A stretch of 64,000 nucleotides of DNA from Chromatiaceae bacterium (GTDB taxonomy: Bacteria; Pseudomonadota; Gammaproteobacteria; Chromatiales; Chromatiaceae): positions 124,001 through 188,000 of the forward strand of contig JACKMK010000002.1 of assembly GCA_024235395.1 (NCBI GenBank), given 5' to 3'. The notes under the pieces were generated by a model. It was given only the letters and a program-made list of their open reading frames with translations, was not told the origin of the DNA and made no database searches. The position numbers were made by a program, and so were the translations under genes. Each line of letters begins with the position of its first letter. Position 1 is the stretch's first letter. Shown here one piece after another: positions 52,810 to 60,100 of the stretch.

Positions 52810-53656
52810 CAGGCGCCTCCTGCCATCTGTTTTGCCGACGCACGATCTGGTCGACCTCCTCGAGCAGTACGTTCAACGGTGGGATGTTGAAGTCGCGTTC
52901 GAGCAGGGTCGGGAAGACGCCGTGCATCGCATACGCCTGGTCGAGCAGGTCCCAGACCTCCGGCACGACGTCCTCGCCGTGGGTGTCGACGCGCAGATCG
53001 TCGTCTTCGCGGAAGTGGCCGGCGATATGCGCATACACGATGCGGTCACCGGGGATCCCCGCGAGGTAGGCGCGGGCATCGAATCCATGGTTGATGCTGT
53101 TGACGAACACATTGTTGATGTCGAGATGCAGATCGCAATCCGCCTCGCTGATCACGGCGTTGAGAAACTCGAGCTCGCTGAGTTCGCCATCGGGGACCAC
53201 GTACGTCGAGACGTTCTCCATGCCGATGCGGCGTTCGAGCACGTCCTGCACATGGCGGATGCGCCCGGCGACGTAGTGGACGGCGTCTTCGGTGAACGGG
53301 ATCGGCATCAGGTCGTAGAGGTGACCGCTGTCCCCGCAATACGAAAGGTGTTCGGTGTAGGCGCGTGCCCGATGGTCGTCGAGGAAGCGCTTCAGGTCGG
53401 AAAGGAAGGCATCGTCGAGCGGTGCCGGGCCGCCGATCGACAGGGACAGACCATGACAGACCAGTGGATAGCGCTCGGTGAAATAACGCAGCGTCTTGCC
53501 GCGCGCGCCACCGACGCCGATCCAGTTTTCCGGAGCAACCTCGAGGAAGTCGACCTGTGACGGCGGCGTGGCCTGCAGTTCATCGACCAGGTCGTAGCGC
53601 AGTCCAAGGCCGGCCCCGGTCACCGGATGGCTTCGGGTTCGTTGGGTGTCGCTCAT
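52793..53656 (-). CDS. hvfB: HvfB/DUF692 multinuclear non-haem iron oxidase (MNIO)
   Basis: This is a 287-residue TIM-barrel enzyme of the DUF692 family. The candidate metal-binding residues are all visible: H68 in VCHGLSLSIGG, EHLSYCG at 102-108, E147-N148, the acidic strand DLHLDINN (175-182), H210 and H214 in HIAGH, and D224-H226 in DTHG. Enzymes of this family use two or three iron atoms to oxidise cysteine in RiPP precursors, forming oxazolone and thioamide groups. The gene lies 79 bp after the precursor gene, with a 13-bp hairpin in between. It should act on the EGKCG motifs of that precursor. Confidence 0.93.
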   Translation of the reverse strand: MSDTQRTRSHPVTGAGLGLRYDLVDELQATPPSQVDFLEVAPENWIGVGGARGKTLRYFTERYPLVCHGLSLSIGGPAPLDDAFLSDLKRFLDDHRARAYTEHLSYCGDSGHLYDLMPIPFTEDAVHYVAGRIRHVQDVLERRIGMENVSTYVVPDGELSELEFLNAVISEADCDLHLDINNVFVNSINHGFDARAYLAGIPGDRIVYAHIAGHFREDDDLRVDTHGEDVVPEVWDLLDQAYAMHGVFPTLLERDFNIPPLNVLLEEVDQIVRRQNRWQEAPGAHVA

Positions 53657-53685
53657 CGCTGTATTCCCGTCGATCGAGGGGGCGG

Positions 53686-53716
53686 GGGACGGCAGGTCGA
53701 TTGGACCTGCCGTCCC
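53686..53716 (-). promoter_or_regulatory. Perfect 13-bp hairpin between hvfA and hvfB
   Basis: The arms 53686-53698 and 53704-53716 are perfectly complementary over 13 bp (left arm begins GGGACGGCAGG) around a 5-base loop. In the transcript it begins 19 bases after the hvfA stop and ends 29 bases before the hvfB start. No T-run follows on the transcribed strand. It may stabilise the hvfA message or partly terminate transcription, so that precursor is made in excess over enzyme. Confidence 0.7.
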
Positions 53717-53735
53717 GCTTCAGGTGCGGGTCAGA

Positions 53736-54143
53736 TCAGTTCTTGTTGCCGCCGCACTTGCCGGCACCGCACTTGCCCTCGGCCGGTGCCTTGTTGCCAC
53801 CGCACTTGCCAGCGCCACACTTGCCTTCAGCCGGTGCCTTGTCGCCGCCGCACTTGCCCTCGGCCTTCTTCTCGCCGCCGCACTTGCCGGCACCACACTT
53901 GCCTTCGGCCGGCGCCTTGTTGCCGCCGCACTTGCCCTCTGCAGGCTGGCTGCCGCCACACTTGCCTTCGGCGGGTTTGCTGCCGCCGCACTTGCCTTCG
54001 GCCGCGAGCTGGGTGTAGCCGCTCGCCATCTCGGACAGGGCGAACGGGTTGGTCGCGGCGCTGGCAGCACCGGCCAACAGCATGGAACCGGCGAATGCCG
54101 CACCGATGGCAGCAGCGACGGGCTTGACGGTCTTGTTCGACAT
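53736..54143 (-). CDS. hvfA: HvfA/bufferin-like RiPP precursor with seven EGKCG motifs
   Basis: This is a 135-residue protein. ATG 54143 (MSNKTVKPVA) is chosen because GAGGAGAG precedes it; the frame is open to 54158. A signal peptide (AAAIGAAFAGSMLLAGAASAA, cleavage near residue 30) sends it to the periplasm. A short linker (ALSEMASGYTQLA) follows. From residue 49 on, the chain is a repeat of EGKCG motifs, seven in all, three of them extended by AGKCGG. All ten cysteines lie in these motifs. In known hvf systems the EGKCG cysteine is converted to an oxazolone-thioamide pair that binds copper. This gene is followed by hvfB, hvfC and doxX. Confidence 0.92.
   Translation of the reverse strand: MSNKTVKPVAAAIGAAFAGSMLLAGAASAATNPFALSEMASGYTQLAAEGKCGGSKPAEGKCGGSQPAEGKCGGNKAPAEGKCGAGKCGGEKKAEGKCGGDKAPAEGKCGAGKCGGNKAPAEGKCGAGKCGGNKN
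53739..53999 (-). repeat. Imperfect tandem repeat coding for EGKCG motifs
   Basis: This stretch encodes residues 49-135 of HvfA as units of 30 to 48 bases. Each unit has a core reading GAGGGCAAGTGCGGC or close to it on the minus strand. Synonymous changes differ between units, but the protein core is constant. Such a region can gain or lose units by slippage or recombination. Confidence 0.85.
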
Positions 54144-54347
54144 TTTCTCTCTCCTCATGGGTTTAGGTGTCTGGGACGCCGGCCCATAGGGGTCGGCAGT
54201 TCGCCAGTTTGGTTCGCCGCCGCGGTGAACCGCTGGGATTCTCCGCGGTGGAAAAATTCGGTTAATGAACTCCTGGGGCCTCGTTTGTGACCACCGGACC
54301 CCGGTTTGGGGTTCCCTGCTAATGACCGGCGATAAGTTGCGGATATT

Positions 54348-54773
54348 TCAGCCGCCCAGTTTTTTCAGGCAATCGATGTAGTGGCGCTCGTCGGGCAGCG
54401 CATTGGCGCGTTGCGCCTCCCACAGGCTCATGCCGAGGCAGTCCATCATCGCGTGCTCGGTACTGTGCGCGTCACCGAGACGCAACATGATGCGATGATA
54501 GATCCCACGTATACCGGGCGGGCGATCAGCCGTGATTTGTTCGCCGAGGGTGACGTGCATGCCCATATGCAACCAGGGATTGACCTCCCCGTCTGTGGCG
54601 TCGAAGTCGCGTTGCAGTGCCCCGGAACCGGACAGGAGGGTGTGATACTCCGGGTGTTGGGCGACGACCTCGGCTACCAGGCGTTCCAGCGGCTGCAGCG
54701 GTTCGCCCGCGCAGCGCTTGTCCCAGCTGGTCTTATAGAAGCGTCGCAGCTCCTCACGATTTTGTCCGAACAT
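54348..54773 (-). CDS. DUF1841 family protein
   Basis: This is a 141-residue cytoplasmic protein starting at ATG 54773 (MFGQNREELRRFYKTSW); the longer frame upstream has no homology. It matches the DUF1841 family in size and in landmarks: FYKTSWDKRCAGEPLQPLE, NPWLHMGMHVTLGEQI, RPPGIR and EHAMMDCLGMSLWEAQR. The histidines in LHMGMH and in DAHSTEHAMMDC could bind metal. The function is unknown. It lies downstream of nth on the same strand, a common arrangement in gammaproteobacteria. Confidence 0.9.
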   Translation of the reverse strand: MFGQNREELRRFYKTSWDKRCAGEPLQPLERLVAEVVAQHPEYHTLLSGSGALQRDFDATDGEVNPWLHMGMHVTLGEQITADRPPGIRGIYHRIMLRLGDAHSTEHAMMDCLGMSLWEAQRANALPDERHYIDCLKKLGG

Positions 54774-54895
54774 GCCGGCGCGTCCCTGACGAAATGAACC
54801 CGGATGGTGCCACAGCCGGCGCCGGGCCGCAGGGCGCATGGGAATCGATAAACCCTGCAGATAGGATGACAAATGGGCCCGGGCCGGCACCGGCC

Positions 54896-55525
54896 TCAGG
54901 TTTTGTGACGGTACTCACACAGATCCTCGATCACGCAGGCGCCACAACGCGGTTTGCGTGCGACGCAGGTGTACCTGCCGTGCAGGATCAGCCAGTGGTG
55001 GGCGTCGTGCAGGAACTCCTTCGGTACCACGCGGAGCAGGCGTTTTTCGACCTCCAGCACATTGCGGCCGGGGGCGATGCCGGTGCGGTTGGCGACCCGG
55101 AAGATGTGTGTGTCGACCGCCATCGTCGGCTGTCCAAACGCCGTGTTGAGTACGACGTTTGCGGTCTTGCGACCGACGCCTGGCAGCGCCTCGAGTGCCG
55201 CCCTGTCGGCGGGGATCTCGCCCGCATGCCGTTCGATCAACAGTGCGCAGGTCTTGATGATGTTCTCGGCCTTGCTGTTGTACAGGCCGATGGTGCGGAT
55301 GTAGCGCTTGAGTCCGTCGACACCGAGCCCGAGGATCGCCGCGGGGGTGTTGGCTTCCGGGAACAGGCGGGCGGTCGCCAGATTGACGCCCTTGTCGGTC
55401 GCCTGCGCAGACAGGATCACGGCGATCAGCAGTTCGAAAGGTGTGGAATAGTGCAGTTCCGTGGTCGGGTGGGGGTTTTCCGCTCGCAGGCGTTCGAAGA
55501 TCTGTTGGCGTTTGGCCTTGTTCAT
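54896..55525 (-). CDS. nth: Endonuclease III (DNA glycosylase/AP lyase)
   Basis: This 209-residue enzyme of base-excision repair removes oxidised pyrimidines and cuts abasic sites. The helix-hairpin-helix LPGVGRKTANVV carries the catalytic K120, and D138 is in AVDTHIFR. The 4Fe-4S cluster ligands are C187, C194, C197 and C203 in the order C-x6-C-x2-C-x5-C, the same numbers as in E. coli. In E. coli nth follows rsxE directly. Here a hybrid kinase gene in the opposite direction lies between rnfE and nth. Confidence 0.96.
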   Translation of the reverse strand: MNKAKRQQIFERLRAENPHPTTELHYSTPFELLIAVILSAQATDKGVNLATARLFPEANTPAAILGLGVDGLKRYIRTIGLYNSKAENIIKTCALLIERHAGEIPADRAALEALPGVGRKTANVVLNTAFGQPTMAVDTHIFRVANRTGIAPGRNVLEVEKRLLRVVPKEFLHDAHHWLILHGRYTCVARKPRCGACVIEDLCEYRHKT

Positions 55526-55634
55526 GGACCACCGGGGAGGGGTTGCAGCGCCTGCTATTATCGCTGCCTATGATAACAAGCATGACGCGGGCGGCGTGCC
55601 GGCCACGCTGAACCGCCGTCAGCCAGGGGGAGCC

Positions 55635-57719
55635 ATGCCGCTACGGCGTCTCGCGCAAGAGATACGTACCTCGCAGGAATTTCAATCGGCGTTGATCCGC
55701 CTCGGGATCTGGGCATTCATGCTGACGATCCTCGCGGCTGCACGCCTGATCGGCGACTACGACTTTCCGTGGAGTCACTACGCGCTGTTGTTCGGCGTCC
55801 ACCTGGTCTGGTACCTGTGGATCCTGGTCAGCACCATCCGGCGCCCGGAGACCTGGGCGGCACGCACCTACCTAAGTATTGTCGCGGATCTCAGCGGTAC
55901 GACGCTGATCATCTATCTCACCGGCGACGCCACCGGCCCCTTCTACCTGTTGTATGCCGTTTCCTTCCTTTCCCAGGGCATGCGTTACGGCAGGACCAAC
56001 CTGCTGATCGCGTCGGTGTGCAGCCTGCTGGCATTCTCATTCGTCGCCGCGGTACTCGGGGACTGGCGGTCCCAGTTGATCGAGGTGTTGTTCGTGTCGT
56101 TGGTGTTGGTGGTATTGCCGGCCTATGAATACACCCTGCTGCGCAAGCTGCAGACGGCCAAGCAGCTCGCCGAGCAGGCCAATCGGGCGCGTGGCGATTT
56201 CCTGGCCACCATGACCCACGAGCTGCGCACGCCGTTGTCCGGTGTGATCGGCATGGCGGGGCTGCTCAAACGCACCGGCCTGGATGACGAGCAGCGCGAG
56301 TACGTCGACTCGATCAACACCTCGGCCGACGTGTTGCAGGCGCTGATCGGCGACATCCTCGACCTGTCGAAGATCGATGCCGGCAAGCTGGAACTCAAGC
56401 CCTCCACGTTCAGGATCCGCGAATCACTCAACGAGACCTGCTGGGCGCTGAGCAACCAGGCGCTCGACAAGGAGGTCGAGCTGGTCTGCCGGGTGGCGCC
56501 GGATGTTCCCGAACAGGTCTTCGGCGACGAGCTGCGGTTTCGTCAGATCCTGTTCAACCTGGTCGGCAATGCGGTCAAGTTCACCGAGCGCGGCTATATC
56601 CGGGTGCAGGCCCAGGTGGTCCCGGCTGACCAGGACGTCGCCGAGCCGCACCTGCTGGTCGCGGTCAGCGATACCGGCATCGGCATAGCGCCGGACCGCA
56701 TACAGAAGGTGTTCGACACCTTCTGGCAGGCGGACCCCTCGTCGACCCGTCGATTCAGCGGCACCGGCCTGGGCACCGCGATCGCACGCGATCTGACCCG
56801 CCTGATGGGCGGCGTGATCGGCGTGCAGAGCGAGGAAGGGATCGGCAGCACCTTTTGGGTGAAGCTGCCGTTTCTGCGCGTTGCCGGGGCCGTTCCACCA
56901 CAACCGCCCGCGTCACTGCGCGGAGTGCGTGCCGTGATCTTCGAGCAGCACCCGGAGAGTGCGGCGGCGATCATCGAGGCCTGCGCGGCTGCCGGCATGC
57001 AGACGCAGGTGGTCGGCGACATCGACCAGCTCGGGGCACTGGACAACGAAGGTGCGGCGGACCAGCCACGCGTGATCCTGATCGTGGATGCCCCGCGAGG
57101 CCTGGACCTGGAACGGGTCGGCAACCTGGTCAGGCGGCTGCTCGGCAACGATACCCCGGTGGTCTATCTGCACTACCCGCGCCGCAAACCGATGATCACC
57201 GATGCGTCGGCCGGGCGGGCATTCAAGCCGATCGAGATGCTGCAGCTCTGGCAGTCGATTGCGCAGGTGCTCGGACCCATCGCCGTGCCGTTGCCCGAAG
57301 ACGACCCGCCACCGCCGCCGGCCGAGGCGGTCGAGCATGGCGGACACCTGCTGGTCGCCGAAGACGACGACATCAATGCGAAGCTGATCGAAAGCCTGTT
57401 GCGCAAGGCGGGATGCCGGGTCACGCTGGTCAAGGACGGCAGGGCGGCGCTCGAGGCCGCCACCGCCGGGCACTTCGACCTCGCATTCATCGACCTGCGC
57501 ATGCCGCATATGGACGGGATCGATTTCACCAAGGCGTACCGTGCCCAGGAGGTCCCCGGGACACACCTGCCGATCGTTGCGCTGACCGCGAATGCGGCCG
57601 AGGATGTGCGAGCCGAGTGCATGCGGGCCGGCATGGACGATTTCGTGACCAAGCCGGTCGATCCGCAGCTGCTTCAGGAACTGATCCTGCGTTACGGTCT
57701 GATGTGCGTGGCGCGTTGA
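55635..57719 (+). CDS. RpfC-like hybrid sensor histidine kinase
   Basis: This is a 694-residue protein from ATG 55635, preceded by AGGGGGAG. The N-terminal part (about residues 20-170) has five or six membrane helices with little outside, as in RpfC. The kinase core follows directly: H195 in MTHELRTPLSG, N-box NLVGNAVKF, DTGIGIAPD and GTGLGTAIA. A degenerate receiver-like segment (about 430-550) precedes a good C-terminal receiver with D620 in FIDLRMPHMDG and the lysine in FVTKPVD. No Hpt domain is present, unlike classical RpfC. No rpfF or rpfG lies nearby. It is inserted between nth and the rnf operon, convergent to rnfE. Confidence 0.9.
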   Translation: MPLRRLAQEIRTSQEFQSALIRLGIWAFMLTILAAARLIGDYDFPWSHYALLFGVHLVWYLWILVSTIRRPETWAARTYLSIVADLSGTTLIIYLTGDATGPFYLLYAVSFLSQGMRYGRTNLLIASVCSLLAFSFVAAVLGDWRSQLIEVLFVSLVLVVLPAYEYTLLRKLQTAKQLAEQANRARGDFLATMTHELRTPLSGVIGMAGLLKRTGLDDEQREYVDSINTSADVLQALIGDILDLSKIDAGKLELKPSTFRIRESLNETCWALSNQALDKEVELVCRVAPDVPEQVFGDELRFRQILFNLVGNAVKFTERGYIRVQAQVVPADQDVAEPHLLVAVSDTGIGIAPDRIQKVFDTFWQADPSSTRRFSGTGLGTAIARDLTRLMGGVIGVQSEEGIGSTFWVKLPFLRVAGAVPPQPPASLRGVRAVIFEQHPESAAAIIEACAAAGMQTQVVGDIDQLGALDNEGAADQPRVILIVDAPRGLDLERVGNLVRRLLGNDTPVVYLHYPRRKPMITDASAGRAFKPIEMLQLWQSIAQVLGPIAVPLPEDDPPPPPAEAVEHGGHLLVAEDDDINAKLIESLLRKAGCRVTLVKDGRAALEAATAGHFDLAFIDLRMPHMDGIDFTKAYRAQEVPGTHLPIVALTANAAEDVRAECMRAGMDDFVTKPVDPQLLQELILRYGLMCVAR

Positions 57720-57747
57720 GCAGCGCGCATACCGCGCCGGCGGTCGA

Positions 57748-58431
57748 TCAGGCGGTGGCCGGTGCCGCGTCGGTGGTCGCAACCGCGCTCTGTCTGCCGA
57801 TCCTGCGGTCGATCACGTTCTTGATTGCGATCAGCATGCCGAGTCCGATGAAGGCGCCCGGCGGCAGGATCGCGATCAATACGCCGGGATAGTCATCGCC
57901 GATGCTCCAGCGCCAGTCGCGCGCCGTCTCGCCGAACATCAGATGAGCGCCGTCGAACAGGGTACCCTGACCGATCAGTTCCCGGCTGCCGCCCAGCACC
58001 ACCAGCGCCAACGTGAATCCGACACCGATCGCCAGGCCGTCGAGCAATGCCTGAGGCACCGGATGGCGCGACGCAAACGCCTCGGCGCGACCGATGATCG
58101 TGCAGTTCGTGACGATCAACGGGATAAAGATGCCCAGCACCTTGTAGAGCCCGTGGAAGTACGCATTCATCACCAGTTCGACCGTGGTCACAAAGGAGGC
58201 GATGATCAACACGAACACCGGCAGCCGGATCTCCGGGCGCACCCAGTTGCGGATGATCGAGACCGACACGTTGGACAATGCCAGTACCGCGGTGGTCGCG
58301 AGGCCGAGGCCGAGGCCATTGATCAGCGTGTTGGACACCGCGAGCAGTGGGCAGAGGCCCAGCAGCGCGACCAAGGCCTGGTTGTTGTGCCACAGCCCGT
58401 CGAACAGGATCTTGCGGTAACCGTCACTCAT
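57748..58431 (-). CDS. rnfE: Rnf electron transport complex subunit E
   Basis: This is a 227-residue inner-membrane protein from ATG 58431. It has about six helices and the RnfE/NqrD landmarks GLWHNNQALVALLGLCPLLAVS, IPLIVTNCTIIGRAEAFA and GRQS near the tail. It has the conserved cysteines in LGLCP and TNCTIIGR that bind an intramembrane iron-sulfur centre with RnfA. It overlaps rnfG by 8 bp and is the last gene of the operon. Confidence 0.95.
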   Translation of the reverse strand: MSDGYRKILFDGLWHNNQALVALLGLCPLLAVSNTLINGLGLGLATTAVLALSNVSVSIIRNWVRPEIRLPVFVLIIASFVTTVELVMNAYFHGLYKVLGIFIPLIVTNCTIIGRAEAFASRHPVPQALLDGLAIGVGFTLALVVLGGSRELIGQGTLFDGAHLMFGETARDWRWSIGDDYPGVLIAILPPGAFIGLGMLIAIKNVIDRRIGRQSAVATTDAAPATA

Positions 58432-59062
58432 CGTGTTTCTCCGCAGGCGTCCCGCCCGCAAACAGTTGCTCCCGATGATCGGCAAAGTATTCGAGGCTGG
58501 AGCGTACACCACGGACCACCGCACGCGGCGTGATCGTCGCACCGGTGAACTGATCGAAGACCCCGCCGTCGCGCTGCACCTTCCAGCGCCCGGCCGCGGG
58601 TGCGTCCAGCGACTTGCCGTCGAAACCCAGAATCCAGTCGGAACGCTCGGCCTCGATCTTGTCGCCGAGTCCGGGCGTCTCGTGATGCGACAACACTCTT
58701 ACCCCGGCCAGGGTTCCATCGTGACGGATCGCCACGATCAGCTTGATCGGGCCATTGTACCCCTGGGTCACGACCGGGCTCAGCACCGCGGCCACTGGCT
58801 CGCCGGCGCGCCGTGCGCGGTACACGCGGGTCAGGGGTGCGCCCAGCTGTGCGGGTGCCGAAACCTCGATCATATCGCTGAGCATATCGTTGTCGGTCTG
58901 TCCGGCGGGGACCAGCAGGTGCAGCTGGGTCAGCAGTGCCTCCCGTTCATTGTGCGCGATGCGCTCGGCGGTGACCTCGTGGCTCAGGCCGACCATGGTC
59001 GCGCCGAGCACGCCGAACAGCCCGAGCAGCAGGCCGGAGATGATCACCGGAAAGCTACGCAT
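58424..59062 (-). CDS. rnfG: Rnf electron transport complex subunit G
   Basis: This 212-residue periplasmic flavoprotein has an N-terminal membrane anchor (IISGLLLGLFGVLGATMVGL). Covalent FMN attachment is predicted at T178 in FTGATIT. The segment VLSHHETPGLGDKIE matches the conserved H-ETPGLGDK of RnfG/NqrC. It carries electrons toward the other membrane subunits. It overlaps rnfD by 8 bp and rnfE by 8 bp. Confidence 0.95.
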   Translation of the reverse strand: MRSFPVIISGLLLGLFGVLGATMVGLSHEVTAERIAHNEREALLTQLHLLVPAGQTDNDMLSDMIEVSAPAQLGAPLTRVYRARRAGEPVAAVLSPVVTQGYNGPIKLIVAIRHDGTLAGVRVLSHHETPGLGDKIEAERSDWILGFDGKSLDAPAAGRWKVQRDGGVFDQFTGATITPRAVVRGVRSSLEYFADHREQLFAGGTPAEKHDE

Positions 59063-60098
59063 CGCCGTCCCTGCGCTGACCGAAGATTCGCGGCTGGGTG
59101 TAGTAGTCGATCGTCGGCGCGGCCATGTTCAGCAGCAGCACCGAAAATGCCACGGCATCCGGGTAGCCGCCCCAGGTGCGGATCACGAACACCAGCATGC
59201 CGATCAGGGCCCCGTAGATGAGTTGGCCACGCGGCGTCGTGCAGGCCGAGACCGGGTCGGTCGCGATGAAGAACGCGCCCAGGATGGCCCCGCCGCTGAA
59301 CAGGTGGAATGCGGGGAACGGATGGGTCTCGGGGTCGATCGCCCAGAACAGTCCGGCAATCAGGGCCAGGCCGCCCAGCATGCTGGCCGGGATGCGCCAG
59401 CTGATCACGCGTCGCCAGATCAGGAAGAGCCCGCCCAACAGGAACCAGTTGGCGATCCATTCCCAGCCGCGTCCGCCGAAATCGCCCCACAGCGGGTTCT
59501 GCCGGATCTCGCTGATCATGCGGTTCTGCGACAGCTCGGTGCGCATCTGATCCAGCGGTGTTGCGCGGCTGATGCTGTCCCAGGTCTGGTCCGAGGGTGG
59601 ATGGCCGGCGAAGATGATCTGCAGGCTGTCGGCAAGGGAAAGTGGCTGGCCGCTGACCACGTCGGGTGGAAGCCAGCGCGTCATGGTCACCGGAAACGAC
59701 ACCAGCAGCAGCACGTACCCGGCCATCGCCGGATTGAACGGATTCTGGCCGATGCCGCCGAACAGCTGCTTCGCGATCACGATTGCGAATGCGCTGCCGA
59801 CCACGGTCTGCCACCACGGCAGCAAAGGCGGCAGCGCGATCGCCAGCAGCCAGGCGGTGACCAGGGCGCTCAGGTCGATCAGCGTGGTGCCGACGTCACG
59901 GCCGCGCATCCGCAGGATCGCAGCCTCGCTCGCCACCGCGGTCAGCGAGGCAATCGCGATGTTGATCAACACCCCCCAGCCGAAATACCAGACCATCGCC
60001 AGGGTCCCGGGGATCAGCGCGAGCATCACCATGCCCATCACACGGGTGATGCTCTGTGGGCCGCTCAGGTGCGGGGAACTGCTGGTCGCGAACTGCAT
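59055..60098 (-). CDS. rnfD: Rnf electron transport complex subunit D
   Basis: This is a 347-residue inner-membrane protein of about nine or ten helices, from ATG 60098. It matches RnfD/NqrB in LFGGIGQNPFNPAMAGYVLLLVSFP, in the ISRATPLDQMR loop whose threonine receives FMN, and in GGAILGAFFIATDPVSACTTPRGQ. It probably forms much of the ion path. It starts 2 bp after rnfC and overlaps rnfG by 8 bp. Confidence 0.95.
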   Translation of the reverse strand: MQFATSSSPHLSGPQSITRVMGMVMLALIPGTLAMVWYFGWGVLINIAIASLTAVASEAAILRMRGRDVGTTLIDLSALVTAWLLAIALPPLLPWWQTVVGSAFAIVIAKQLFGGIGQNPFNPAMAGYVLLLVSFPVTMTRWLPPDVVSGQPLSLADSLQIIFAGHPPSDQTWDSISRATPLDQMRTELSQNRMISEIRQNPLWGDFGGRGWEWIANWFLLGGLFLIWRRVISWRIPASMLGGLALIAGLFWAIDPETHPFPAFHLFSGGAILGAFFIATDPVSACTTPRGQLIYGALIGMLVFVIRTWGGYPDAVAFSVLLLNMAAPTIDYYTQPRIFGQRRDGDA

Positions 60099-60100
60099 GT

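Noticed and set aside
53739..53999. Regular short repeats that could look like a CRISPR array
   Set aside because: The repeats are in frame, encode the EGKCG motifs of a gene with a ribosome-binding site and signal peptide, and have no unique spacers of constant length.
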